A stretch of 64,000 bases of DNA from NCBI RefSeq assembly GCF_035503745.1, contig NZ_DATJTC010000031.1, positions 1 to 64,000 of the forward strand. The letters run 5' to 3'. Shown here piece by piece: positions 7,869 to 17,590 of the stretch. How positions within the stretch are numbered: the stretch's first letter is position 1; each line of letters begins with the position of its first letter. The notes beneath the pieces were generated by a model. It was not told the origin of the DNA. It ran no database searches and was given only the letters and a program-made list of their open reading frames with translations. Made by a program: the position numbers and the translations under genes. The DNA is from Dyella_B sp035503745 (lineage in GTDB: Bacteria > Pseudomonadota > Gammaproteobacteria > Xanthomonadales > Rhodanobacteraceae).

Positions 7869-9395
7869 TTATGGTTGCACGAGCTCCAACCTACGGCCTC
7901 GCCACGATCCATGATTGATAATTGTTCCATCTACGCAGCGACCGATGACCGCATTGATGTCGTTGGGTTTCAAATTTGGCTCGATCACTAGCAGCGACGT
8001 GCTCGAAGCGCGTAGGGCGTGGCAAAGCGCACTTTCTCCTTTCGACGCCAGCCACGGTATCCCATACACGGGCTTGCCCATGTAGAGCCGAAGTCCCCAC
8101 GGAACATCTTCCTCGACGGCATAGTCCACGCCAGTTTCTTGCACGAAGATGATGGTCTCGTATGCGCGCGGATTGGCGATGGCGTCAAGTTGCCGCGCCA
8201 TCAGGCGATTATCCTTGGCCGAATGGATGAAATAGGCCGTGCCAGCCTTCACCCCGATCAGGCCGAGCAGCCATAACGCAAGCATCGCAGCTTGAGGTGG
8301 GCTACGCAAATTCAGCCGGTCGCGCAGTGCCCATGCACCTAGTAGCGATAGTGGTAGAAAAAGCGGCAATAGATAGAGTGGGAGTCGGGACTGGGCGAGG
8401 CAGAACACTACGAAGGGTATCGAGAACCACATCGTGAGGAACCGCACGAGGCCACGGGAAGACGGAAGGGCGCTGTCCATGGCGCTGGATGCCCAGGCAC
8501 TGGAATGCCGCATCAACAGTGGCCACCAGGGCAACGCGCCGAGGACGAGCGTAGGAAGGTAGGCTACCGCCCAGCCGAATAACCCGGGGTTGCGGTGCTG
8601 TACCGAAGTGAATATGCGCTGATACAACTCCTGATGCAGGAAGTAGTGCAAGAGACCTGCATAGCGCACGACCGCCACGGCGTACCAGGAAAGCCCTATC
8701 AGCAAAAACAGCAGGATGCCGGGTAGGGTGAAGTAGGGCTTCAGTCCGCGCCAACCGTCCCGTTGAACGAGAAACGGAATGATTGCCAGAAGCGGAAGCA
8801 GGCCCGGTGGACCCTTGGTAAGGAAGGCGGCTCCCAAGCCTAGCCAAAACAAAAGCACGTACCGCTTGAGGATGCGAGCGTCCGCAGCGAATGCGGCACT
8901 AATGAAGCCCCACATGGCAACGCCTTCGCACAGAGTCAGGAAGGCATCCGTGCTGACAACGTTGCTCGCCAACAGCGGGAACGCAGCGCAGCCGTAGATC
9001 AACCCTGGCAACCATGGCCTATCCGGCAACAGCACGCGCCCAACGCCGTACAGCGTCAGCAAGGTCAATACAAAAGCGATGGCATAGGGGATGCGCGCCG
9101 CCCAGGTGGTTCGGCCAAACACCTTGAAGGATGCAGCCAGAATCCAATACGTGGTGGGAGGTTTTGAAAAGTTGACCTCATCGGGACTGTAAGCAGGTGC
9201 GATGTAATTGCCGGAGTCGATCATCTCCAGGGCCGCATCGACGTAACGTCCCTCATCAGGACTCCACAGTCCGCGTGTACCTTGAAATGAGAAACCAAGA
9301 AGAAGACCCAATAAAATCAGGCCGAAAAGCCCTGGCCACGTTGAGTGTTTCGCCTGGTGTGCGACGTTGTCCGCGGCTGCGGAATCGTTCGGCAT
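7869..9395 (-). CDS. PMT/ArnT-family glycosyltransferase, integral membrane
   Basis: The 508-residue polytopic protein belongs to the GT39/GT83 mannosyltransferase-ArnT superfamily. After the first membrane helix (about 22-42) comes the periplasmic motif WSPDEGRYVDAALEM, with the DE pair matching the catalytic acid region, then VNFSKPPTTYW, the second family motif. Around ten further hydrophobic helices follow and a C-terminal periplasmic domain closes the protein. These enzymes move a sugar from a polyprenyl-phosphate carrier to lipid A, glycan or protein on the periplasmic side. The acceptor is not determinable here. ArnT itself (4-amino-arabinose to lipid A) is possible, since a two-component system follows upstream, but no other arn genes are present. 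Confidence 0.85.
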   Translation of the reverse strand: MPNDSAAADNVAHQAKHSTWPGLFGLILLGLLLGFSFQGTRGLWSPDEGRYVDAALEMIDSGNYIAPAYSPDEVNFSKPPTTYWILAASFKVFGRTTWAARIPYAIAFVLTLLTLYGVGRVLLPDRPWLPGLIYGCAAFPLLASNVVSTDAFLTLCEGVAMWGFISAAFAADARILKRYVLLFWLGLGAAFLTKGPPGLLPLLAIIPFLVQRDGWRGLKPYFTLPGILLFLLIGLSWYAVAVVRYAGLLHYFLHQELYQRIFTSVQHRNPGLFGWAVAYLPTLVLGALPWWPLLMRHSSAWASSAMDSALPSSRGLVRFLTMWFSIPFVVFCLAQSRLPLYLLPLFLPLSLLGAWALRDRLNLRSPPQAAMLALWLLGLIGVKAGTAYFIHSAKDNRLMARQLDAIANPRAYETIIFVQETGVDYAVEEDVPWGLRLYMGKPVYGIPWLASKGESALCHALRASSTSLLVIEPNLKPNDINAVIGRCVDGTIINHGSWRGRRLELVQP

Positions 9396-9968
9396 GAAAT
9401 GTTCCGGAAGAATGTTACGGCGAGCGCGTATGTGTAGAAAGGCGCCATGGCGTGCGCGGCCGCATCAGAGCGCTATATCCGGGCATCAGCACAGCTGACG
9501 TGCGGGACAGTCCACTGGCATGCGTAGTCCCCTCGTCATTACGCGGTGCGGCAGCTGCGGAGTCGAATGACCGTCTTGGGCATAGCAACGCATCAGGCCG
9601 TCGGACGGGTATAAAGTGCACATGGATCGCGCCCTGCGCTTCGCCAGGATATGTCCGGCTTACGTAGGGCTTTCGGCATGCGCATTGTTAGTTTGGGGCT
9701 TGAATCTTTGGGGTAGCTGAGTTGAGCGTTACGTGCGCGTTATGGCGCGCGTCGGTGCGAACGCGCGCGATGATGTTTGGAGTGGAGTACGCCTCCGGTT
9801 GTATCGACGAGGCTGATAAATATTGAGGTAAATGGTGTCCAGCCGGGCTTCACCAGGCTCTTCTCGCGCGGAAACGGAGGGCACTTACCCTGCCGCGCAT
9901 TGTCCTAATGTTTCGCGATATTGTGCTTGCCGGCTCTGCCGAAATCGTCCGTTTCATGGAGCAACGCC
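9396..9968. other. Intergenic region upstream of two divergent genes, nothing recognised
   Basis: The 573 bases separate the PMT gene (minus) from the response regulator (plus) and should contain both promoters. Several short open frames exist on both strands but none has a credible start or protein character. No repeat or RNA was recognised. Confidence 0.4.
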
Positions 9969-10640
9969 TTGAACGTCCTCCTCGTTGAAGATTCAACCCG
10001 GTTGCGCGACTCCCTCGGTCGCGGTTTGTCCGGAGCAGGCTTTACGGTGGATGCCGTCGCCAACGGCGTTCTCGCATGCCAGCACCTGGACACCTATGAA
10101 TACGAGTTGATTGTGCTGGATCTGGGTCTGCCGGGCGTGGATGGCATGGGCGTGCTTCGTCACCTTCAAGGGCGTCAGGTACGTCCGCGCGTGCTGGTGC
10201 TGTCGGCGCGCGACCAGGTATCCGATCGCGTCGAGGCGCTCAACCGCGGTGCCGACGATTACATGGTCAAGCCATTCGCCTTCGACGAAATACTGGCACG
10301 CCTGCATGCGTTGTCGCGCCGTTCGAAGGATGCGCAATCCTTGCAGCTTACCCTCGGATCGCTCGCTCTGGATCCGGTTGCCCGTACCATCCATGTGCAT
10401 GGGGAACCTTTGGCGCTTACGCCACGCGAGTTCTCGCTGCTCGAGCTGCTACTGAGGCATCGCGGCAGGGCGTTTTCCAAAAGCCAGATCCTTGACCGGT
10501 TGTCGGGTACGGAGTCCAGCGCATCGGATCGAAGCGTGGAGGTGCTGGTATTTGGATTACGCAAGAAGCTGGAGCAGTCGGGCGTCAAAGACCTGGTGCA
10601 GAATCGGCGTGGGTTTGGTTACCTGATAGCCAATGCCTGA
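9969..10640 (+). CDS. OmpR/PhoB-family response regulator
   Basis: The 223-residue protein has a receiver domain (LLVED near residue 5, phosphoacceptor Asp in VLDLGLPGVDG at about 51, LVLSARD, and the conserved Lys in DYMVKPF) followed by a winged-helix DNA-binding domain (LTPREFSLLELLLRH, RSVEVLVFGLRKKL, RGFGYLI). It acts as a cytoplasmic transcription factor. The likely start is TTG at 9969: GGAG sits seven bases upstream and the protein then begins directly with the receiver beta strand. A longer frame opens at 9921. The stop overlaps the start of the downstream kinase gene, so the two are one operon. The architecture resembles QseB/PmrA-type regulators. Confidence 0.93.
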   Translation: MNVLLVEDSTRLRDSLGRGLSGAGFTVDAVANGVLACQHLDTYEYELIVLDLGLPGVDGMGVLRHLQGRQVRPRVLVLSARDQVSDRVEALNRGADDYMVKPFAFDEILARLHALSRRSKDAQSLQLTLGSLALDPVARTIHVHGEPLALTPREFSLLELLLRHRGRAFSKSQILDRLSGTESSASDRSVEVLVFGLRKKLEQSGVKDLVQNRRGFGYLIANA

Positions 10641-12084
10641 CGCCGGAGATGGTTTACTTATCGCCCGCGACATGATGAAGAAAGCTGCATCGCTGCACCT
10701 TCGCATTACCGTGCTTCTGATCGCGGCGATACTGTTGACGCTGGGTACTGCCACTATGGTCATCGACTTCCGCGTCGATGATGAGGTCGCGCAACGGGCT
10801 GACAACAATCTGCTGGAAAGAGCGCAGGCCTTGGCAGACGTTTTCGCCGCGCGGCACAATGGATCGTCCACGCCACTGGATGCATTTAAAATGCCGTCGT
10901 TTCTATCCGACGACGGCGTGGTGTATTACCGCATCGGCTGCGACGGTCAGCAAGTAGCTTCTTCTAGCGTGGCTAACACGCTGGCGTGGCCTGCGCCCTC
11001 CGCGGATAAGAAAGTAATGTTTGCGGATATGGCCGACCGTAACGGCGTCGAGCTTCGGGCCGTAACGCTTCGTTTCTCAAGCGGCATGCCAGCTACTGGC
11101 TATGCGGGCGACCTCAAGCATGCGGCTCCTCACAACGCTTATGGCGCGGATACGGCGTGCGCGCTCGGTCTGGCGGTCGATCGCCGTGAAGTGTTGGACT
11201 TTCAGGAGTCCATGGACCGCATCGAATTCGGGTGCGTGATTCTCGGTTTCCTGGTGGTGGCCGTGCTAACGCCGATACTCGTAACGCGGGGTCTTCGTCC
11301 GCTGATCGGCCTGGCAGACGCGATGGACAGTATTGGCCCTGAAAGTCCCGGCGTCCGTCTTGGCGATGCTCACGTGCGGGAGCTGTCGCCGCTGGTCACC
11401 CGCTTCAACGAAGTCCTTTCGCGTATGGAGGAAGGGCTGATGCGCGAGCGGCAGTTCGCGAGTGGGGTAGCTCATGAGCTGCGAACGCCGCTGACCGAAT
11501 TGCGCACGGCGATTGAAGTGGAGCTGCGCTACCCAAGTGGAAAGGATCTGCGTGCGTTGCTCGCGGACATAGGCGATATCGGCAAGGAAATGCAGAGCAT
11601 CGTCGCCGCACTACTGATGCTGACACGGATCGAAGCCGGGCTGGAAGTGGCCCAGGTGGAGCGCATCGACATGGTTGTCCTCACGAAGAGACTGGTTGAC
11701 AGGTACGGGGCGCGTATACGGGAGCGCAATCTCAGCGTGCGCGAGGAGATTTCTTCCGAGGTGATCTGGCATGCTGATGCCGCCTTACTGGATGTCGCGC
11801 TTTCCAATCTGCTTAGCAATGCCGTGGCCTATGCGCCGACGGGAAGCCAGATTCTGCTTCGTTGCGTGGCGAACAATTGGTCTGTCGTGAACGAGGCGCC
11901 CAACTTGACCGCCGAGGATGTCAAGTTGATGCGGCAGCGTTTCTGGCGGAAAGGGCGCGACGCCGGCGTCCATACCGGTCTTGGGCTGGTGCTGGCCGAT
12001 GCAGCGCTCAACGCGCTATCCATGAAGCTCCATATGATGGTGGAGAGCGGAAGCTTTCATGCTTCCATTTCACCGCCTGTCTAG
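10633..12084 (+). CDS. Sensor histidine kinase, partner of the upstream regulator
   Basis: The 483-residue kinase has a first membrane helix at about 23-44, a periplasmic sensor of about 150 residues, a second helix at about 199-217, a HAMP linker, the dimerisation/phosphoacceptor box with His281 (FASGVAHELRTPL), an N box (LSNLLSNAVAYAP) and a glycine-rich ATP lid (HTGLGLVLADA). The N and G regions are short but complete. The ATG at 10633 overlaps the end of the regulator gene; ATGs at 10672 and 10675 are plausible alternative starts closer to the membrane helix. The signal sensed is unknown; both flanking transferase genes suggest envelope modification as the output, which is inference. Confidence 0.92.
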   Translation: MPDAGDGLLIARDMMKKAASLHLRITVLLIAAILLTLGTATMVIDFRVDDEVAQRADNNLLERAQALADVFAARHNGSSTPLDAFKMPSFLSDDGVVYYRIGCDGQQVASSSVANTLAWPAPSADKKVMFADMADRNGVELRAVTLRFSSGMPATGYAGDLKHAAPHNAYGADTACALGLAVDRREVLDFQESMDRIEFGCVILGFLVVAVLTPILVTRGLRPLIGLADAMDSIGPESPGVRLGDAHVRELSPLVTRFNEVLSRMEEGLMRERQFASGVAHELRTPLTELRTAIEVELRYPSGKDLRALLADIGDIGKEMQSIVAALLMLTRIEAGLEVAQVERIDMVVLTKRLVDRYGARIRERNLSVREEISSEVIWHADAALLDVALSNLLSNAVAYAPTGSQILLRCVANNWSVVNEAPNLTAEDVKLMRQRFWRKGRDAGVHTGLGLVLADAALNALSMKLHMMVESGSFHASISPPV

Positions 12085-12142
12085 GTTGCGCCGGAAAAAC
12101 GCCGGTGGAGAGTGATTTTCGGTCAGTTCCATCGCGACCGCA

Positions 12143-12682
12143 TTAGCCGAAACTCATCCTGCGCATCGTGCCATCGCCGCGGCATAGGTGGTGATACAAG
12201 GCAGCACAGGCATGTAGACCTATGACACCGTAAAACGCATTTCCTATGAATTCGTGAATCTCCTTGACGCGATGCCACAGTGCGGGAACCGGGCCGACAA
12301 GATGGATGGGCCAAGGATAGCCGGCAAGCGGAATGGGTTTGCCATCAAGGTTATAGATAAGCATGCCAAGTATAGGCTGCACGAGAACGAATGCATAAAG
12401 CAGCCCATGCACGATCCGACTGAGGCGCGCATAGATGACCGTTTCAGCGGCACGAGCAGGCGCGCCACGCCAGAGTCTCCATGCAAGCCTTGCCAGCGAG
12501 ACCAGCCATAGCACGGTGCCGATCCAAACATGCGCACCTATCCACCACGATCGATGAGGGTCCGTGTGAGAGCCGCGCATTTCAATCGAAAAATAGGCAA
12601 GAGCGACCAATGTCGCACTCAGCCAGTGAAAGCTTACGGCAATGCGATCGTATCTTGCGAAGGAGCCTTTCCCGCCGCCCAT
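12143..12682 (-). CDS. Cytochrome b561
   Basis: The 179-residue protein has four membrane helices with the conserved histidines of bacterial cytochrome b561: SFHWLSATL in helix 1, HVWIGTVLW in helix 2, RIVHGLLYAFVLVQPILG in helix 3, and EIHEFIGNAFYGVIGLHACAALYHH in helix 4. It would bind two b hemes and pass electrons from quinol or superoxide across the inner membrane. It is convergent with the kinase gene. The start at 12682 gives a normal family length; the frame is open up to an ATG at 12718, and neither has a strong ribosome site. Confidence 0.88.
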   Translation of the reverse strand: MGGGKGSFARYDRIAVSFHWLSATLVALAYFSIEMRGSHTDPHRSWWIGAHVWIGTVLWLVSLARLAWRLWRGAPARAAETVIYARLSRIVHGLLYAFVLVQPILGMLIYNLDGKPIPLAGYPWPIHLVGPVPALWHRVKEIHEFIGNAFYGVIGLHACAALYHHLCRGDGTMRRMSFG

Positions 12683-12792
12683 ATCGATTCCATCTATTGA
12701 ACGGGAAGAGCCTGGCATGGAAGGCTTTGGGAACGCTTAGTACGGCGCAAAGTAAGAAACCTTCGCCAAGTCAGGAAGCGGCCATGCACAGG

Positions 12793-14439
12793 CTATTCCG
12801 ACGGCAGCGGCCCCCACTGATCCTCACGCCAGTTCGTGATGGTCTTGGCCGACCAGAGCGCAAGCCAGACACCACGGAAAGATTGTGCGTACAAGACATG
12901 CTCGCGCGCGGCATCAGACAAATGAGATGGATAACTGATAATCACCCCATCTGGATGTTTGTTCACCCAGCTCAACAGCTCTGCCGTACCGTGCAGGGAG
13001 CTGACTGGCTGCGTCAGTCGGCCCAGAAAGCTGAATTGTCCGTCGTAGGTTTGCATATTGGCGATCGGCCGCCCCTCCGACGCCACTTTCGCAAGTTCAT
13101 CGGCTGCGGGAGCAATGTTGAACTGCGGCCATATTGCGATCGTGAAGGCGCTATTGGCGATCAGGGCACCCAACAGACCCGCTACTGCAATTTGCACAAG
13201 CTCGTTGCGAGCCGGAACCAGTAGATAGATGCCAAGAAAGCAAAATGCCGCGGCCAACAGAGGGCTTATGGGTGCCAGTTGGGCAAGCTCATGCCGTGGG
13301 TGTGATATGTGATGGATGAAATAGGGAAGCGACGCCAGACCAAGACATAACAAGAAGCTCGCCATCGCCAGCGGCCAGGGGCGTAGCCAGCGATGAGCAG
13401 GTGAAACAACGTCTTCCCGGTGTGTCGCCGCCGCGAACAACAATGCAAATCCCGGATATTCCGGCAACAGATAGTAGGGCTGCTTTCCGCTGATCAGCGA
13501 GAACGCGAGCACAACCGGCACCAGCCAGCAGGCTACAAACCGATAACCTGGTGCAAATGGAGGCCTCAGCTTGCCCAGTGCCACCCACAGCCTTGGCCAC
13601 AACACGAAGGGAAACAGAAGTGCCGGCAGCGCAGCCATGTACCACCAGAATGGCTCGGCATGAGCGAACGATCGGACGATGCGCCCGGCGGTCTGGTGGA
13701 CTAGCAGCTGCTGCCGGTAAGCCTCCCCGCCCAGCCATGTTGCGCACAAAACCCAGACAGCGAGCATGCTGAAAGCGGCCAGCACGGCGATGGCGCCCTT
13801 TATATACCAGTTGCGTCGCGACGCCCGTGCCCAGTCGTGCCAGAGCGGCCCAAGCAGCCAGGGGAATGCAACGTGCAGCAACATGACCGGCCCCTTGGCC
13901 AACATTCCCAACCCAGTGGCGACCGCAAACAAAACAAACCTAGGCGCCTGCCGTGACGTCGTTGGCGCAAGCGCTAGCAAGGCCGCCAATACGCAATCAG
14001 CCAACAGAACCTCGTACATGATCTGAAGGCCGAACAAGAAGCCGTACGCGAGTGCGGCGAGTATCCAGGGCGAGGCGTCGGCCATGCTTTTTCCGGAAGG
14101 AAATAGCCGCCGCGCGAGAAGCCATAGCAAAGTCAGTTCCATGCCGCCAAGCATCACTTCAAGCAGGCGCGGCCATACGTCATTGACGCCGGCCACCCAC
14201 CACCCGATTTGAATGAGCCAAAGCAGTAAAGGCGCCTTTTCGCTGTAAGGAACGCCATTGAGATAAGGCACGATCAGGCTATGGCGGTGCCACATCTCCC
14301 ACGCCACCGACAAGGTTCGCGTCGAATACATGGGCATGGGTCCATGCTGGAAGATCGCAATCATGGCAAGCGACAACCAACAGGGAAGCCACAGCCATTG
14401 CTTGAATTGGATCGATTCGAGGAGGGAATTGAGGCCCAT
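12793..14439 (-). CDS. PMT/ArnT-family glycosyltransferase
   Basis: The 548-residue multi-spanning protein has the PMT-family layout: first helix, then STRTLSVAWEMW and a PYSEKAPLLLWL segment matching the family's KPP motif, then about ten helices and a small periplasmic C-terminal part. It is clearly paralogous to the protein at 26796-28523: both have FxHGPMPxYSTRTL, the YSEK-P-LL motif, RLLEV/RVLEV and LFGLQIMYEVLLADC. The start at 14439 is chosen for the AGGAG upstream on the minus strand; the longer frame to 14547 lacks this. It should glycosylate an envelope lipid from a polyprenyl-linked donor; the substrate is unknown. Confidence 0.82.
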   Translation of the reverse strand: MGLNSLLESIQFKQWLWLPCWLSLAMIAIFQHGPMPMYSTRTLSVAWEMWHRHSLIVPYLNGVPYSEKAPLLLWLIQIGWWVAGVNDVWPRLLEVMLGGMELTLLWLLARRLFPSGKSMADASPWILAALAYGFLFGLQIMYEVLLADCVLAALLALAPTTSRQAPRFVLFAVATGLGMLAKGPVMLLHVAFPWLLGPLWHDWARASRRNWYIKGAIAVLAAFSMLAVWVLCATWLGGEAYRQQLLVHQTAGRIVRSFAHAEPFWWYMAALPALLFPFVLWPRLWVALGKLRPPFAPGYRFVACWLVPVVLAFSLISGKQPYYLLPEYPGFALLFAAATHREDVVSPAHRWLRPWPLAMASFLLCLGLASLPYFIHHISHPRHELAQLAPISPLLAAAFCFLGIYLLVPARNELVQIAVAGLLGALIANSAFTIAIWPQFNIAPAADELAKVASEGRPIANMQTYDGQFSFLGRLTQPVSSLHGTAELLSWVNKHPDGVIISYPSHLSDAAREHVLYAQSFRGVWLALWSAKTITNWREDQWGPLPSE

Positions 14440-14719
14440 CCAATAGCGGCTCCTGATGCGCAAGCGGTGCACTATAGCCAATGATCCAGACGGAAAACAC
14501 GTCAATCGCGCCGCATTTTTAGCAAAAAACACCGTGCGCATCGGCACATCGGTGCGGTGTAACGGCTTTATAACGTGTCGCTAAGTGGTGGCTGATTTTC
14601 ACGCGACAGACTTTGCACCATCGACGCAACGGACGCGTATCCGGCCGACGGTTTTTTCGATCGCGAAGTCGTCTTTTGACCCGGAAAAGCCATGCACCGA
14701 CATTTGCCCAGGGTGATTA

Positions 14720-15814
14720 TTGAATACGCTTTCCGCTACCGCGCATGATGCCGGGATTCCATCGGGCGCCATTCATCGCATATTGATTTGCAGGCCCAAC
14801 CATCGGCTTGGAAACATGCTGCTTATTACGCCGATGGTTGCGGAGCTGGAGCGCCTGTACAAAGGGGCGGAAATTGACATCGTCGGGGAAGGGGAGCTTG
14901 CTTGCGACATCTTTGCGACGTTCTTTAGCGTCAAGAATGTTTATTGCCTTCCTCGCCGTGGGTTTAAACATCCTGCAAGCTTTCTCTCCCTCATATTGAA
15001 GGTTCGCAAGACCCGATATGACCTTATCATCGACCCGTGCGTAGGTTCCGGTTTCAGCCGGACGCTGACGCGCATCTTTAAAGGCCGTTACAAGCTTGGC
15101 TTCGGCGACGTCAAAGTAACCCACGGCCTTACCCATCACGTTCCACGGGGGATGGCGCCAAAGCACATGGCCAAGCGTTCCGTGTACCTGGCGCGTTGGC
15201 ATGCATCGCTCAACGCCACTGAATCGCCCGGTTTTCCGACCCTCGATATCCGGCTTACCGAGGATGAGAGGGCCCATGGTCGATCGGTAGTTCAGCAGTT
15301 GCTAGATGCGCGCGCGCTGGGTCACGCATCACGCACGATCGGAATTTTCGCAGACGCAACCGGTCGCAAGCGCTATCCGGTCGAATGGTGGATGGAATTC
15401 ATTGCGTCGCTGCAAAACCTGATGCCACAAACAGCAATCGTTGAAATCGTACCGATGCACGGCACGTCGATGCTCGATTCCGCATGGCCAACGTACTACT
15501 CCAGCAGCATCCGGCGCATGGCCGCCGTCATGTCGAGCCTCGATATCGTCATCAGTGCGGATTGTGGTGTGATGCATCTGGCGGTAGCGGCGCACGTACC
15601 AACTATCGGCATGTTCAGCGTCACCGATGCAAATACCTATGGCCCCTACGGCGTATCCAATAGCTGGTTGGTGACAAACGAGCTTTCGGCCAGCGACGCT
15701 GCCCAACGGGTTGCCGATGGGGTTCAACGAGCGCGGGAGAATGCTGGACAGTCAATGGCGAATTTTCTTGCGCCAAATAGACGAAGGCTTCAACGCGACG
15801 ATTGTGATGTATAG
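14720..15814 (+). CDS. Glycosyltransferase family 9 (heptosyltransferase-like)
   Basis: The 364-residue protein has the GT-B layout of GT9 ADP-heptose:LPS transferases: an N-terminal Rossmann domain beginning PNHRLGNMLLITPMVAELE, YDLIIDPCVGSG, and a C-terminal donor domain with FADATGRKRYP and ISADCGVMHLAVAAHVPTIGMF. It would act on the cytoplasmic face of the inner membrane in core oligosaccharide assembly. The gene lies by itself, divergent from a PMT gene. Its 3' end runs directly into an IS3 remnant, and the last residues (NRRRLQRDDCDV) may derive from that junction. A decayed copy of its C-terminal coding part lies at 4752-4850. Confidence 0.85.
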   Translation: MNTLSATAHDAGIPSGAIHRILICRPNHRLGNMLLITPMVAELERLYKGAEIDIVGEGELACDIFATFFSVKNVYCLPRRGFKHPASFLSLILKVRKTRYDLIIDPCVGSGFSRTLTRIFKGRYKLGFGDVKVTHGLTHHVPRGMAPKHMAKRSVYLARWHASLNATESPGFPTLDIRLTEDERAHGRSVVQQLLDARALGHASRTIGIFADATGRKRYPVEWWMEFIASLQNLMPQTAIVEIVPMHGTSMLDSAWPTYYSSSIRRMAAVMSSLDIVISADCGVMHLAVAAHVPTIGMFSVTDANTYGPYGVSNSWLVTNELSASDAAQRVADGVQRARENAGQSMANFLAPNRRRLQRDDCDV

Positions 15815-15839
15815 CGATGAGCTCTTTCGCCGAGCTTAG

Positions 15840-16037
15840 GACATCGTGGAACGGTTATGGAAATCCGTGAAGTACGAGGAGGTTTATCTGCATGCTTACG
15901 AATCGGTCGTCCAGGCCAAGGCATCGCTGGCTCGCTACTTCTGCTTGCACAACGAACGACGGCCTCACTCGGCTCTTGATCGACAGACACCCGATGAGGC
16001 TTACTTCCCCACGACGGCTTGGCCCAAAGCCGCTTAA
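15840..16037 (+). pseudogene. IS3-family transposase (orfB) C-terminal remnant
   Basis: About 65 residues read DIVERLWKSVKYEEVYLHAY, then RYFCLHNERRPHSALDRQTPDEAYF. This is the end of the IS3-family DDE transposase, including the region of its last catalytic Glu (ERLWKSVKYEE). A stop codon at 15837 and absence of the upstream DDE core show truncation. The sequence after the stop up to about 16110 probably holds the remains of the element's right end. The remnant marks the boundary between the GT9 gene and the accessory island. Confidence 0.85.
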
Positions 16038-16111
16038 ACCACGCAGGCGGTCCACTTATCCCGTCGAGCTTCGCTGTTAAAACTTCGGGACAAGCTCTGC
16101 ATTAATAACGA

Positions 16112-17590
16112 TCATTGGCGATCCGTTACAAGATGAACTTCAAATTGGCTTGTCTTGAAATTACACACTTCTTGCGCGCCAGATGAGTTAACTTTCCAAA
16201 GTTGGCTCGGCAACTTAGCCCCTTTCATGAGGTACTCAACGTACGTCACACCACCGTACGTAACCAATCGCGCGTGGAATCGCTCGGATGGCTTGTTATC
16301 CACACCGCGGCCGAGCTGCTTGAACCAGAGGGCGTTTTTGCCTTTTGTTGGATCGGCGACAGATTTGTCGTCAAACAATACGGGCGTTTCGGAATAGCCA
16401 CCGCTTCCTGCGCCAGCGCCAGAGGCATACTCGTAACTTATCACTCCTACGTGGTGCTTCTTGCCCGAGTTGTCGAGATCGACTACGCCCGATTGAAGCA
16501 ATGCCAAGGTGACACTTCCAAAGTCAGCCATGAAATCCATACGTGGATAATTTCCACCGCGAGGGTAGTCATCAATGCTCGGAACATAGGCGTCAGGTAC
16601 ATCCATTCTCTTCGCACTGATCCACGGATTCGAAATAGCAAGCCGATCGTCCGGACCCGGTGCATCCATTTCGACATTTGCCGCAGCACCTTTTGCTACA
16701 GCGTCACATACCCCTCTGTCCGTCGCCTTCATAACGATTGCTCGTGGAGCGACAACAAGTTTTGCATCACACACCGGCACGATATCGCCGCTTCTATCGA
16801 TGGAAGATAGCGAAAAGTTCTCCTCATGTGCGTTTCTACCAAGCACCATAGGCTGTCCAAGGACCTTAACCAGTGACTCGGAAATGCCAAATCCCCAATC
16901 ATCAGCACCATTGTTCAAGGCGTCTCTGGCATCTCGATCCGATGGCGACAATTTCTTCTTGAAGTCTTTGGACCAGACTAAAATTTCATTTGAGTGATCG
17001 GTCCCAACACTTGTGATCGACACCAAATTCAGGACAACCCCTTGAACAACGACGCGAGAGCCTCCTGAGGCATAGTAGTTGCTGTCAAGTTGAAGCTGGC
17101 CTGTCGCACGCGGATCCAGCGGCGTCAATGAGATGGATGGCATTGCCTCACTAAAGCGTCCCGCATTCAATGCAGACTGGACGGCACCGCACACAGCGTC
17201 AGCATTGGATGGCAAAGGAACATGGGGCGTGCCTGCTTCTTTTAGGTGATTGCTATCAACCCAACCCACCGAAACTTGAGTTGGCCCGTGGTATCGAACG
17301 AATGTTTCGTTTCCGCACTTCGTAACTGCATCAACGTTGTCGCCGCCAACAAGGTATGCCGAGCCCTGATCCTGATGGACGTCATCGGGGTTTATATCCA
17401 AGTCACTAAAGCGATGCATCGGAACACGCTCGCCCGTTTGGCTTACGATGACGGCCGACGTAACTTCAAGTTGCCCCCAAGCCGTCCTTCCTAGACTGCA
17501 ATCATTGGCCTGAGCCATAGCTACAGACGCGCTGAAGATGGCGATGATTCCTACCAATAAGCAGGTGATGCTTCGACCAATACCTCGCAT
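16112..17590 (-). CDS. Large secreted protein of unknown function
   Basis: The 492-residue product begins with a typical signal peptide (SITCLLVGIIAIFSASVAMAQA, about residues 7-28), so it is exported. No domain was recognised. It contains pairs of cysteines spread along the chain, consistent with disulphides, and a C-terminal half rich in Gly, Tyr and aromatic strands (EYASGAGAGSGGYSETPVLF). Base composition is lower in GC than the surrounding core genes, and it follows an IS3 remnant, so horizontal acquisition is likely. It stands alone with about 1.2 kb of gene-free DNA behind its promoter. The function is unknown. Confidence 0.65.
   Translation of the reverse strand: MRGIGRSITCLLVGIIAIFSASVAMAQANDCSLGRTAWGQLEVTSAVIVSQTGERVPMHRFSDLDINPDDVHQDQGSAYLVGGDNVDAVTKCGNETFVRYHGPTQVSVGWVDSNHLKEAGTPHVPLPSNADAVCGAVQSALNAGRFSEAMPSISLTPLDPRATGQLQLDSNYYASGGSRVVVQGVVLNLVSITSVGTDHSNEILVWSKDFKKKLSPSDRDARDALNNGADDWGFGISESLVKVLGQPMVLGRNAHEENFSLSSIDRSGDIVPVCDAKLVVAPRAIVMKATDRGVCDAVAKGAAANVEMDAPGPDDRLAISNPWISAKRMDVPDAYVPSIDDYPRGGNYPRMDFMADFGSVTLALLQSGVVDLDNSGKKHHVGVISYEYASGAGAGSGGYSETPVLFDDKSVADPTKGKNALWFKQLGRGVDNKPSERFHARLVTYGGVTYVEYLMKGAKLPSQLWKVNSSGAQEVCNFKTSQFEVHLVTDRQ

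Noticed and set aside
9452..9667. Short plus-strand open frame between PMT and response regulator
   Set aside because: No ribosome site, no family character and atypical composition.
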